In this document: piece by piece, positions 18,121 to 26,642 of the stretch | Position numbering within the stretch: the first letter of the stretch is position 1 | Layout: every line of letters starts with the position of its first letter | Origin: CAZEAC01 sp964510065 | GTDB taxonomy: Bacteria > Bdellovibrionota_C > UBA2361 > CAIXSY01 | Direction: 5' to 3' | Length of the DNA: 64,000 nt | NCBI GenBank assembly: GCA_964510065.1 | Contig: CAZEAC010000005.1 | Location: 26,747-90,746, forward strand | Notes under the pieces: generated by a model | Told to the model about the DNA's origin: nothing | The model's database searches: none | What the model saw: the letters and a program-made list of their open reading frames with translations, nothing else | Position numbers and translations under genes: made by a program

Positions 18121-19026
18121 ATGAGTGCTGGACAGCTAACATTCGTCGTGTCTTTGGCGTTACTTGCTTTGACTATAACTGGGGTAAATCAGTGTCAGAA
18201 AAACTACGTATTCTGCCCTAACTGTAGTGCAAACCCGTCCTCGTCTCCTGATGATGGCGATAATGATTTAACAACGACTACAACTTCTTCTACAACGTCA
18301 ACATCTGAAACCACTACATCGACCGAAACGACGTCAACGACGACCTTGCCGAATACCGATACCCGTCCCGCGGTCGGCTTCCTTCAGGATCTTTCGCGAC
18401 TAAGTGAAATTGAGAAGCCAGCCCAGGATCAGGCGCGCGCCGGAAGTTCGCCAGCGCCGAGAAAGTCGCCGACCAAATCGAAGGGCAAGACAGACAGCAC
18501 CTGGCTCGGGAAAGCTTTTGTGAGCGATGACGAAGTTGCTGGGCAAGCCCTTGATAGTGATGCCGACGGCTTTTCCGATAGTCTCGAGCGGCAAATGGGA
18601 AGCAGCGAAGAAGATGCTTCGTCTCAGCCTGTAGCTGCTCCACGTACGCGTCTGGGCGATCGGCTTGACGGAGTTGATGACGATCGTGATGGTGTGCCGA
18701 ATGTCGAGGAAGATCGACGCGGAATGAAGAAAAACGGCATGGATAGCGATTCTGATGGCGCAAACGATGGTGCCGAGATTCTTTCTAAGACTAGCCCGCT
18801 CGATAGCCGTTCCGTGCCCGATGATCACGATGGCGATGGGCTAAGCAGTAACTACGAATCTGCGATCGGCACTGATTTTAATAATCCGGACACAGATAGT
18901 GATGGTGTTCGTGATGATGCTGAGCTTGCATTGGGAATGAATCCTTTAGAAAATGATTCGGATCACGATGGAATTCTTGATGGCAAGGAGCTCGCACTTG
19001 GAGCCGATCCGACTGTTGCTGAGTAA
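18121..19026 (+). CDS. Secreted calcium-binding thrombospondin type 3 repeat protein
   Basis: 301 aa. It starts with a signal-like hydrophobic segment (about 5-23), then a Cys-containing stretch CQKNYVFCPNC. A Thr/Ser-rich linker of about 50 residues follows (poly-Thr tract 51-95), which looks like a flexible, perhaps glycosylated stalk. The C-terminal half carries repeated Asp-rich loops of the type DSDADGFSDSLE, DDDRDGVPNVEE, DSDSDGANDGAE, DHDGDGLSSNYE and DTDSDGVRDDAE, each a probable calcium site. Such proteins sit on or leave the cell surface. GGGGGAAAG precedes the ATG. Confidence 0.85.
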   Translation: MSAGQLTFVVSLALLALTITGVNQCQKNYVFCPNCSANPSSSPDDGDNDLTTTTTSSTTSTSETTTSTETTSTTTLPNTDTRPAVGFLQDLSRLSEIEKPAQDQARAGSSPAPRKSPTKSKGKTDSTWLGKAFVSDDEVAGQALDSDADGFSDSLERQMGSSEEDASSQPVAAPRTRLGDRLDGVDDDRDGVPNVEEDRRGMKKNGMDSDSDGANDGAEILSKTSPLDSRSVPDDHDGDGLSSNYESAIGTDFNNPDTDSDGVRDDAELALGMNPLENDSDHDGILDGKELALGADPTVAE

Positions 19027-19056
19027 ACTTGCGTAAAAATCCGCGACGAGTACGCT

Positions 19057-20340
19057 ATGCATTTTCAACGCTCACATGCCGTTTACGAGCGCGCCAAGCA
19101 GCTTATGCCTGGTGGGGTGAACTCGCCGGTTCGTGCGTTTAAGGCGGTTGGCGGCGATCCGTTTATAGTGAGCCATGGAAAAGGCGCGTACCTTTATGAT
19201 CTGGATGGTAATCGCTATGTCGATTACATCAATAGTTGGGGTCCATTAGTTTTAGGGCATGCACATCCCGCGGTCGTTGAAGCGCTCCGACGACAGATTG
19301 AACTTGGAACCAGCTTTGGCGCTTGCACGGAAGCTGAATCAGCGCTTGCTGAGCGGGTGATTAAGCTTGTGCCAAGTATTGAAATGATCCGCTTTGTGAA
19401 TTCCGGAACTGAGGCGGTGATGTCGGCGCTGCGCCTTGCGCGTGGTTTCACCGGGCGTAATAAGATCCTCAAATTTACCGGATGCTATCATGGCCACGTA
19501 GATTCGATGCTCGTTGAGGCCGGTAGCGGTGTATTGACTTTGGGAATTCCGGGATCAAAAGGCGTGCTCGAAGGCGCGGCGAAAGACACCATACTCTGCC
19601 CATATAATGATCGCGCTGCGGTTGAGCAGATCTTTGCGAATATCGGCGCGGAGATCGCCGCGGTGATTCTTGAACCGCTCATAGGCAATGCCGGATTTAT
19701 TAGGCCGCTTCCAGGGTATCTCAATTTCCTCCGCGAGCTTTGTACCCGCTATGGATCTCTTCTTATATTCGACGAGGTGATGACGGGATTTCGTATTGCT
19801 TTGGGCGGGGCCCAGGGGCTTTGGGATATCAAACCGGATCTAACGCTTCTTGGAAAGGTAATAGGAGGTGGACTGCCCGTGGGCGCGTTCGGTGGTCGCC
19901 GCGATATAATGGCAATGCTTGCGCCGCTTGGGCCGGTTTATCAGGCCGGGACACTTTCCGGAAACCCGTTGGCAATGGCTGCTGGTTCGACGACGCTTGA
20001 TCATTGGAGCGCTCCAGGGGTGTTTGAAAGTACGGCCAACGTCGCTTCGACTCTCGTCTCGACCCTGCGAGCGCGGGCAGCAGATGCTGAGATTCCGATC
20101 GTCTGTGATTATGAGGGCTCGATGTTCGGATTTTTCTTTCACCCGGGCCCAGTACAGAGTTATGAACAGGCAAAATCTGCTGATGTAGAGCGTTTTTCGG
20201 CATTTTTTAGAAAAGCCCTTGAGAAGGGAGTGTATTTTGCCCCTTCGCAATTTGAGGCTGGATTTGTTTCTCTTGCGCACAAGGGAGAGCCGTTAGAACA
20301 TACGATAGCCGTATTGGAAGATATCTTCTCTTCGCTCTAG
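19057..20340 (+). CDS. hemL: Glutamate-1-semialdehyde 2,1-aminomutase
   Basis: 427 aa PLP enzyme that makes 5-aminolevulinate from glutamate-1-semialdehyde, so the organism uses the C5 heme route. The N-terminus shows the family signature LMPGGVNSPVRAFKAVGGDP. Also present are FVNSGTEAVMSALRLARG, YHGHVDSMLV and the Schiff-base lysine in LLGKVIGGGLPVGAFGG, followed by AGTLSGNPLAMAAG. Length and motifs are complete. It lies 39 bp ahead of mlaA with a plausible ribosome site for the latter, so read-through is possible. Confidence 0.97.
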   Translation: MHFQRSHAVYERAKQLMPGGVNSPVRAFKAVGGDPFIVSHGKGAYLYDLDGNRYVDYINSWGPLVLGHAHPAVVEALRRQIELGTSFGACTEAESALAERVIKLVPSIEMIRFVNSGTEAVMSALRLARGFTGRNKILKFTGCYHGHVDSMLVEAGSGVLTLGIPGSKGVLEGAAKDTILCPYNDRAAVEQIFANIGAEIAAVILEPLIGNAGFIRPLPGYLNFLRELCTRYGSLLIFDEVMTGFRIALGGAQGLWDIKPDLTLLGKVIGGGLPVGAFGGRRDIMAMLAPLGPVYQAGTLSGNPLAMAAGSTTLDHWSAPGVFESTANVASTLVSTLRARAADAEIPIVCDYEGSMFGFFFHPGPVQSYEQAKSADVERFSAFFRKALEKGVYFAPSQFEAGFVSLAHKGEPLEHTIAVLEDIFSSL

Positions 20341-20379
20341 CGGAGAGGCCAAATCTGTAAAGGAGAGACCAGGCAGCTT

Positions 20380-21168
20380 ATGCGAATTCTCACGATTGCC
20401 CTCTTGTTGATGTCATCGACAGCGTTTGCTCAGCCGAACCAGGGAAACGATATTCACGACAGCGACTATACCGCAGATATCCGTGATCCCTGGGAGGGAA
20501 TGAACCGGGCAATATTCTCATTTAATAACGGTTTTGATGAATACATTCTTGAGCCGGTGTCGCGCGGGTACCATTGGTTACTTCCTGATTTTATGGAAGA
20601 GGGGATTCATAACTTCTTTCTTAACCTTCGATTCCCCTCTTATTTGCTGAGCGATGTGGTGCAGTTTAAATTTTCTCAGGCGTTACGACATACCGGGCGA
20701 TTTTTGATTAATACGACCGCCGGTATTGGTGGCCTGATCGATGTCGCCCAACATGTTGGCCTTCCTGATCATAAAGAAGATTTTGGTATTGCGCTCGCCT
20801 ATCACGGGGTGGGGCCGGGACCCTATCTGGTGTTGCCCTTCTTAGGCCCGAGTAATGTCCGCGACACTGTGGGTACGGTAGTTGATCTGTTGATCGATCC
20901 TGTGGCGATTTTCTTCTATACTAATTCGATTGATAACGAATTTTGGGTGGGGGCTGGCATTAGTAGTTGGCGCATGGTGGATGCCAGGACTCAGCTTCTT
21001 GAAGCGATAGATGCGGCCAAAGAGAGCTCGCTTGATTATTATCTCTTTGTTCAGTCGGCGTATTATCAAGATCGTCGTGGGCTGCTCTATGACGGCTTCC
21101 AGGATAGTGATGATGATCTTCCGGCGGGAGCGGATTCGGTGCCAAATGTGGCACGAGGAGCTCGGTGA
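20380..21168 (+). CDS. mlaA: MlaA/VacJ family outer-membrane lipid transport protein
   Basis: 262 aa. MlaA removes misplaced phospholipids from the outer leaflet of the outer membrane. Family motifs are visible: DPWEGMNRAIFSFNNGFDEYILEP, NFFLNLRFPSYLLSDVVQFK, TTAGIGGLIDVAQHVGL, and DFGIALAYHGVGPGPYLVLPFLGPSNVRDTVG. The signal peptide ends AFA-QPNQ with no lipobox Cys, whereas many MlaA proteins are lipoproteins. The other Mla genes are at 21.4-24.8 kb on the opposite strand, converging on this gene. Confidence 0.93.
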   Translation: MRILTIALLLMSSTAFAQPNQGNDIHDSDYTADIRDPWEGMNRAIFSFNNGFDEYILEPVSRGYHWLLPDFMEEGIHNFFLNLRFPSYLLSDVVQFKFSQALRHTGRFLINTTAGIGGLIDVAQHVGLPDHKEDFGIALAYHGVGPGPYLVLPFLGPSNVRDTVGTVVDLLIDPVAIFFYTNSIDNEFWVGAGISSWRMVDARTQLLEAIDAAKESSLDYYLFVQSAYYQDRRGLLYDGFQDSDDDLPAGADSVPNVARGAR

Positions 21169-21380
21169 TTCAGCGTTTTTGGAACGATCAGCGAGGTGAA
21201 GGCGTGGGCATTATTTTGCTCTACATTGCAATTCTCGGTGTGGCTTGGTTCGCCGTGAATTTTGTCTATGATTGGATTACCAGCACTCGTGATAAACGCA
21301 TGGATAGCGGCAAAAAAGGGGAGCAGGTCACGACGACAACTATTCCTCGAGAGATTGGTGGGTATCAGGTTACCTTTTGA
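21165..21380 (+). CDS. Small single-pass membrane protein
   Basis: 71 aa from a GTG that overlaps the mlaA stop by 4 bp (GTGA), so it is translationally coupled to mlaA. One clear membrane helix (about 15-33, GIILLYIAILGVAWFAVNFV) is followed by a charged, Thr-rich tail (TTTTIPREIGGY). No family recognised. Tight coupling suggests a role next to MlaA or simply a co-expressed small envelope protein. Confidence 0.65.
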   Translation: MIQRFWNDQRGEGVGIILLYIAILGVAWFAVNFVYDWITSTRDKRMDSGKKGEQVTTTTIPREIGGYQVTF

Positions 21381-21387
21381 AGCGAAT

Positions 21388-21999
21388 TTACTCGGTTTCA
21401 CGCGGGCGTGCCTTTTCCGCCACCCAGGCCACAATTTGATCAATGAGGCGCCCCGAGGCGCTGCTTAGAGCTCTGACCGCACTTTCGGCATTGAAGCTTT
21501 GTAGCGATTCCGTTTCAGTAAATATCCTGGTCGCAATCAGTTTATGCCTTCGATTGTCATAAAGCTCGCTTCGAATTTCGATTAATGCACTGCCAGGATT
21601 TTCGCGAGCGTCATGGCGAAATTCACGAATCTCGAGGGCAAGACTTAGATCGGTTGAGGCCGCTTCAAGGCCTCTCGAAACTCTTGCAAAACGCCCGGAG
21701 CAGTCGAGGTGATCAAGGAGCAGCGTCGCAAGCTGCGCTGCTGGGGGCTCCGCCCAAAAACTTTGCTGATAAAAGTTTCTCGAGTTTTGCTCACGATTAA
21801 AAATAATTCGGTCGCCTCTAATGAGATCCGTTGTTGCAATGGTGGCGAGAGAGATCGACGTCTCAGGCGGTTCGCCAATGTCGGATTTGGAGCAGCGCGG
21901 GTTATCCAGGAGAAGAAGTTTCCTTTCATTCTGAACCGGTAGAATAAGCGAACAGCCGAGCGCAGTTAGCACAAAGAAGAGGCAAAAGAAACGAGTCAT
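21388..21999 (-). CDS. ABC transport auxiliary lipoprotein (PqiC/DUF330-like)
   Basis: 203 aa with a signal ending in LTALGC, so a lipoprotein. The body resembles the ABC_trans_aux group: FNREQNSRNFYQQSFWAEPPAAQLATLLLDHL, then LALEIREFRHD and LIEIRSELYDNRRHKLIATRIF. PqiC-type lipoproteins partner MCE-domain transporters at the outer membrane. Its ATG overlaps the stop of the MlaD-like gene (ATGA), so it is the last gene of the purE-purK-mlaEFD run. A PqiC-like rather than MlaB/MlaC partner makes the system a hybrid of the Mla and Pqi types. Confidence 0.82.
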   Translation of the reverse strand: MTRFFCLFFVLTALGCSLILPVQNERKLLLLDNPRCSKSDIGEPPETSISLATIATTDLIRGDRIIFNREQNSRNFYQQSFWAEPPAAQLATLLLDHLDCSGRFARVSRGLEAASTDLSLALEIREFRHDARENPGSALIEIRSELYDNRRHKLIATRIFTETESLQSFNAESAVRALSSASGRLIDQIVAWVAEKARPRETE

Positions 22000-22844
22000 G
22001 GTGACTCTCCCGGCCCGTAACTTGAACGAGGCGGCCCCACAAGCAAGTTTTGTGGATTGTCGTAATGTCGCAATGTTCTTGAGACATCCGAAGCGGTACT
22101 GCTTAGGGACGAGCCCAGTCGGCCGGCTTCATCTTTTACCGCTTCGGAGGTTACTGCCAAAGAAGCGACGAGCTGCTGCGTCTCAGCATCGAGGGTCGAT
22201 GATATCTTTTTTAAGTCACTTAAGATTGCGCTCAGTTGCGTTGTCACTTCGGCGATCCCGCCCTGTTTCGAATTTAGGGTGCTGGCGATTCCCTGGAGAT
22301 CGTGGAGCGCCGAGCTAAAGGCATATTGATTTTCAGGGGTGAAAAACGAGCTCAGCCGTGTCACAAGCTGGCTTACTCTCTCGGTAAGCTGTGGAATGTT
22401 CTCTTGAAGTGCTCCGAGTGAAGTTTTTCCCTCTGGAATAACTGGGTGATTATCTTTTCCCACCGTGCTCGCAAGCAGCGCAGCTTCTCGGCTACCCTTC
22501 ACCAGGTCGATACTTGCGAGGCCGGTAAGCAAATTACGCTCGATGACTGCTTCAGTATCGGTTTTCACTGGGGTATCATTCTGTACCGAAACTACGACCT
22601 CAACGAGTCCAACATCTTCGGAATCGATACGAATGCTTTCGACCTTGCCGACGCGAATTCCGCGCATAGTGACAGGACTTTCTTGTTGTAGCCCGCTTAG
22701 GCTAAATTGACGAAAATCAATACGGTACCAATCAAGCAGAGCTTTATCTCGAGTTCCTGAAAGCCACACCAATATCACCGCGACTACGAGCAACACGACC
22801 ATGACGACCGAGCCGACAAGAGTATAGTGGGCATGGGATTCCAT
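21996..22844 (-). CDS. mlaD: MCE/MlaD-domain substrate-binding protein
   Basis: About 282 aa from the ATG at 22844. An N-terminal membrane helix (about 6-28) is followed by one MCE domain with the typical SGLQQESPVTMRGIRVGKVESI and NLLTGLASIDLVKGS. The C-terminal third is a long helical region with heptad-like repeats (ISSTLDAETQQLVASLAV), as in other MCE proteins that form periplasmic tubes. It passes phospholipid between the MlaEF complex and the outer membrane. The open frame extends upstream to 22886, but the downstream ATG places the helix correctly. Confidence 0.9.
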   Translation of the reverse strand: MESHAHYTLVGSVVMVVLLVVAVILVWLSGTRDKALLDWYRIDFRQFSLSGLQQESPVTMRGIRVGKVESIRIDSEDVGLVEVVVSVQNDTPVKTDTEAVIERNLLTGLASIDLVKGSREAALLASTVGKDNHPVIPEGKTSLGALQENIPQLTERVSQLVTRLSSFFTPENQYAFSSALHDLQGIASTLNSKQGGIAEVTTQLSAILSDLKKISSTLDAETQQLVASLAVTSEAVKDEAGRLGSSLSSTASDVSRTLRHYDNPQNLLVGPPRSSYGPGESP

Positions 22845-22934
22845 GGGATTTTTATAGCATTCTCGGATAACAGCACTCAAGGTCACGGGTGATTATGCCC
22901 CGTTCAAGAGCAAATTAGCCCTACCACGAGAGCG

Positions 22935-23681
22935 CTACCGCGCTCTCGCTGAAAAATAACTCTGTATCCATGGGTGCTGTATCTTCGCCACCTGGCTGAC
23001 GGGGCCATCGGCGAGGACTTGGCCACCGGAGAGCACGATTACACGATCGACAATACCTTCGAGCGTATCAAGGTCGTGGGTCACAAGAAGCACCGTGAGG
23101 CCCAAACCGTCGCAGAGTCCACGAATCAGCTCGTCGAATGCTCGAGCGTTAATAGGATCGAGGCCGGAGGTAGGTTCGTCAAGAAAAAGCAGCTTCGGTT
23201 CGAGCGCAAGCGCACGTGCCAAGGCGACTCGTTTACGCATGCCGCCCGAAAGTTCGCTTGGAGCTTTATATGCGGTGGAGGTGCTGAGGCCGCTTAGTAC
23301 CAAGCGAAGCTCAACGATACGCTCAATGGCCTGATCGGAGAGCGCCGTATGCTCGCGGAGCGGAACGGCGACATTCTCGCCGACACTAAGCGCTGAAAAG
23401 AGCGCGCCATCTTGAAATAATACGCCGAATTGATTTCGGCAGCGCTGTAGTGAGAGTTTGTCGGCATGGTGCATATCATGCCCAAAGAGCGACACCTTTC
23501 CGCTGTGTGGAGTGTGCAAGCCGATTATCTCGCGCAGAAGCACCGATTTCCCACAACCACTTTCCCCGATTAGCGCAACTATCGAAGGTTTATCAATTTG
23601 AAAGCTTACTCCAGTGTGCACCGGCTTATTGCCGAATATTGTGACGATTGAATCGACATGTATGAGGCTTGCTTCACCCAT
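22935..23681 (-). CDS. mlaF: ABC transporter ATP-binding protein MlaF
   Basis: 248 aa. ATPase subunit of the phospholipid transporter. Walker A is GESGCGKS, the signature is LSGGMRKRVALARALA, and Walker B is LLFLDEPTSGLDPI followed by VTHDLDTL. The order mlaE-mlaF-mlaD is the standard one. It begins 3 bp after mlaE and ends 90 bp before mlaD. Confidence 0.95.
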   Translation of the reverse strand: MGEASLIHVDSIVTIFGNKPVHTGVSFQIDKPSIVALIGESGCGKSVLLREIIGLHTPHSGKVSLFGHDMHHADKLSLQRCRNQFGVLFQDGALFSALSVGENVAVPLREHTALSDQAIERIVELRLVLSGLSTSTAYKAPSELSGGMRKRVALARALALEPKLLFLDEPTSGLDPINARAFDELIRGLCDGLGLTVLLVTHDLDTLEGIVDRVIVLSGGQVLADGPVSQVAKIQHPWIQSYFSARAR

Positions 23682-23684
23682 CTA

Positions 23685-24818
23685 TCACCAACCAAATTGA
23701 GCGATAACTACGGCGAAAATTGCATCAAGAATTATAACCGACACAATACTTTGTACAACGGTCGAAGTCGTGTGAAGTCCAACGCTTCGTGCATTGTTCT
23801 CGACCGTAAGTCCCATCTTGCAGCCGATGACTGCGATAAATAAGGCAAATAGCGGCGCTTTGACCACGCCTATATAAAAGTGCCTGAGCGCAAAATAGTC
23901 GTGCACCCGTTCAAAGAATGCAAATGATGAAATGCCGACATACCACTGTGAAACAAGTACTCCACCGAGGCTGCCGACGATATCTCCCATAAGTACCAGG
24001 AGCGGCAGTGCCACCATAAGTGCGAGCACTCGCGGCAGAACAAGCACCTGAACCGGCGAGAGCCCAATGGTAGCAAGCGCATCGATTTCCTGATTGAGCT
24101 TCATCGTCCCGAGCTGTGCGGTAAATGCCGAGCCAGAGCGGCCGGCGACAGTTATCGCGACAATAAGCGGAGAGATCTCGCGGCACATCGCGATGACTAC
24201 CCCATCGACGACAAAGATGTTCGCGCCGTAGCGCATCAGCTGCATTGCGAAAAGGTACGCAAGAACTATTCCAATGAGCATGGTGACGAGCGAGACGATC
24301 GGTATTGCATCCACAAATACGAGCTCAAGCTGAGCTACAAATTCTTTGCGTCGAAGTAACGCCGGTGTTACTAGCACATTCCAGCTTTCAGAAATCGCCG
24401 CACCGAAAAAGGTGAGCAAGCTTCGCATGTGGTCGTAAATCTTCAAAGTCGCCTCGCCGAGCTCTTGGACGACGGTAAGTTGCGATGGACGCATTTTCTG
24501 CGCGCTTGCGGTGCTCCAGCGGCTGTGTACCAAATTGAAGATGGTTTTTTGAGATTCGGAAAAATTCCTGATGTTTATCTCTGAATCGCCATGAGGAGAT
24601 ACTGCGCCAATTATCGCCATGCTTCCGGAGGTATCAAGCGAAGAAAGCTCGGAGCCATCAACGATTATAGGGCCGTGATGGGCGTTTGACTCGGAAGCAA
24701 GGACTCCGACCGATGATTGAAGAGCCTCATAGTGTGTGAGATCCCAGGCGCCGCGCGGCACGAGCACCAAATTGACGCCTTCGCGATGTAGTGACCAAGC
24801 ATTGTTATGACTCGGCAC
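23685..24818 (-). CDS. mlaE: MlaE-type ABC permease with N-terminal STAS domain
   Basis: About 377 aa. Residues 1-100 form a STAS domain (VLVPRGAWDLTHYEALQ, then IIVDGSELSSLDTSG), which in E. coli is the separate MlaB protein. Here it is fused to the permease, explaining the absence of an mlaB gene. The permease part has 5-6 membrane helices and the family motif AVTVAGRSGSAFTAQLGTMKLNQEIDAL. The frame is open to 24836, but a GGAGG ribosome site five bases before the GTG at 24818 makes that the better start. It overlaps the 3' end of purK. Confidence 0.9.
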   Translation of the reverse strand: MPSHNNAWSLHREGVNLVLVPRGAWDLTHYEALQSSVGVLASESNAHHGPIIVDGSELSSLDTSGSMAIIGAVSPHGDSEINIRNFSESQKTIFNLVHSRWSTASAQKMRPSQLTVVQELGEATLKIYDHMRSLLTFFGAAISESWNVLVTPALLRRKEFVAQLELVFVDAIPIVSLVTMLIGIVLAYLFAMQLMRYGANIFVVDGVVIAMCREISPLIVAITVAGRSGSAFTAQLGTMKLNQEIDALATIGLSPVQVLVLPRVLALMVALPLLVLMGDIVGSLGGVLVSQWYVGISSFAFFERVHDYFALRHFYIGVVKAPLFALFIAVIGCKMGLTVENNARSVGLHTTSTVVQSIVSVIILDAIFAVVIAQFGW

Positions 24819-25929
24819 CGCCGCCTCCGGCATCAATCAGTGTCTTTAGCTGTAACGATAAGGCTTCAAAGTCAAAGCCCTCCGTCTCACAAAGAGTAAC
24901 GTGACCAAGCTTCCTTCCCGGGCGTGGAGATTTCCCATAGAGATGCAGATGCGCCCCGGGCACTTTCAAGACTTCTGAAGGCTCGGGTGAAGTGCCGACA
25001 ATATTAAACATCACCGAACGGGCGCGCGGTTTGGCTGGACCAAGGGGAAGACCGCAAATTGCGCGAAGGTGATTTTCAAATTGGCTCGTGACCGCGCCTT
25101 CAATGCTCCAGTGTCCCGAATTATGGACTCGCGGCGCCATCTCATTCGCGACAAGGGAGCCATTACAGTCAAATAGCTCAAGTACGAGCACCCCGCGATA
25201 GTGCAGCTTCGAAAAAAGCTTTTTGAGAAAGTCTTCCGCAGTGTGCTGAGTTTGATCAGTCACCTTGGGCGCGGGCGCATGACTCACGCGCAGAATGCCC
25301 TGATGATGAACATTCTCGACTAAAGGGTAAAAGTACTGCTGGGTTTCGCTTGCGACGCCAATGATTGAAAGCTCTCGGTCAAATGTCACAAGCTTTTCAA
25401 GAATAACCGGTTTTCCCGCGAACGAATGAAGTGCCCTCGAAAATTCTTGAGAGTTTCGAACAACTGCTTGACCTTTTCCATCATATCCGAACCTCGCCGT
25501 CTTGATAACTGCAGGTAGCCCAATTTTCGCCAGCGCATTGGCTGCATCAGCTTCAGAGCGAATAATCGCGAAAGGCGCCGTGGGAATCTTAAGGTCAACA
25601 AAACACTGCTTTTCAAGAGTACGGTCTTGCGAGATTTGAAGCGCGTCGAGTGACGGTGCCAGAGGGCGAAGCGCAGCGCAGGTTTGAGCGGTTTCAAGCG
25701 CGATATTTTCAAATTCATAGGTGACGACGTCACACGAGTTGGCAAACTCTTTTAGCGCCGCGTGATCGTCAAAGCGGCCCCGGTGGAATATGCTCGCTAC
25801 TTTCGCTGGTGCATCTTCCGCTGGGTCGAAGCAGTGCGGAGTAAGGCCAAGCGGGTGCGCGGCGAGAGCTAACATTCGTCCCAATTGGCCGCCGCCTAAA
25901 ATTCCAACGACACGGTGGTTTTTTGCCAT
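24805..25929 (-). CDS. purK: N5-carboxyaminoimidazole ribonucleotide synthase
   Basis: 374 aa ATP-grasp enzyme that carboxylates AIR with bicarbonate and ATP, the step before PurE. Visible are GILGGGQLGRMLALAAHPLG, TYEFENI, the glycine loop AVIKTARFGYDGKGQ, and VANEMAPRVHNSGHWSIEGA. It begins 7 bp after purE, and the first codons of mlaE lie inside its last codons. This places the Mla genes in the same transcript as purEK. Confidence 0.96.
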   Translation of the reverse strand: MAKNHRVVGILGGGQLGRMLALAAHPLGLTPHCFDPAEDAPAKVASIFHRGRFDDHAALKEFANSCDVVTYEFENIALETAQTCAALRPLAPSLDALQISQDRTLEKQCFVDLKIPTAPFAIIRSEADAANALAKIGLPAVIKTARFGYDGKGQAVVRNSQEFSRALHSFAGKPVILEKLVTFDRELSIIGVASETQQYFYPLVENVHHQGILRVSHAPAPKVTDQTQHTAEDFLKKLFSKLHYRGVLVLELFDCNGSLVANEMAPRVHNSGHWSIEGAVTSQFENHLRAICGLPLGPAKPRARSVMFNIVGTSPEPSEVLKVPGAHLHLYGKSPRPGRKLGHVTLCETEGFDFEALSLQLKTLIDAGGGGAES

Positions 25930-25936
25930 CTGGAAG

Positions 25937-26446
25937 TTACCTGCGTCGAGGCGAGCTGCGTGCTTCTGGATTCGAGGAGCTCAATACTTTTGAAGTTTGG
26001 CTTTTTCGAAATTCCTTTAGTGCTGCACGAACCTTCTTGTCTTGAAGCGCCAGAATAGAAGCTGCAAACAGTGCGGCATTCACTGCTCCGGAGTTTCCTA
26101 TGGCGAATGTACCAACCGGAACCCCGCCTGGCATCTGGACAATAGAGAGCAGAGAATCAAGACCTTGCAGTGCGCGAGACTGCACCGGTACACCCAGAAC
26201 GGGAAGGGTGGTTTTTGACGAAACCATTCCGGGAAGATGCGCGGCACCGCCAGCACCGGCAATAATAACCTGAACACCGCGCGCTTCTGCTTTTTCGGCA
26301 AAGGAAAACATAGCATCTGGCGTGCGGTGCGCTGAGACGACTTTTGCTTCGTAGGGAATCTTAAGCTGTTTCAGAACAGCCACAGCTTCGCTCATTGTTT
26401 CCCAATCTGAGCGAGAGCCCATTATTACTGCAACGAGTGGTTTCAT
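25937..26446 (-). CDS. purE: N5-carboxyaminoimidazole ribonucleotide mutase
   Basis: About 169 aa. Converts N5-CAIR to CAIR in purine synthesis. The class I signature is present: VAVIMGSRSDWETM, SAHRTPDAMFSFAEKAEARG, and IAGAGGAAHLPGMVSSKTTLPVLGVPVQS, with the active-site Ser/His in the first two. ATGs at 26461, 26452 and 26446 are all in frame; 26446 (MKPLVAVIMGS) matches the usual length best. It leads the purE-purK-mla transcript and is divergent from glpK. The 26447-26642 gap should hold both promoters, but I could not assign clean boxes. Confidence 0.95.
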   Translation of the reverse strand: MKPLVAVIMGSRSDWETMSEAVAVLKQLKIPYEAKVVSAHRTPDAMFSFAEKAEARGVQVIIAGAGGAAHLPGMVSSKTTLPVLGVPVQSRALQGLDSLLSIVQMPGGVPVGTFAIGNSGAVNAALFAASILALQDKKVRAALKEFRKSQTSKVLSSSNPEARSSPRRR

Positions 26447-26642
26447 CGCCATTATGTACATTAAAAGTTAATTGCGGATAACCTCAAACTACACTGTGCC
26501 TCATTTTAAGATATTGTCAAACCGAAGAGAGGCGGCTTTTCTCGTGACGCAAATAGAACGATGCTTTGAAACTGCAGGGCTGTTCTCCTGATTAGGAATC
26601 GCGGCAATTTTGTGTCGGATCGGTTCATGCTAGCGTCGCAAC

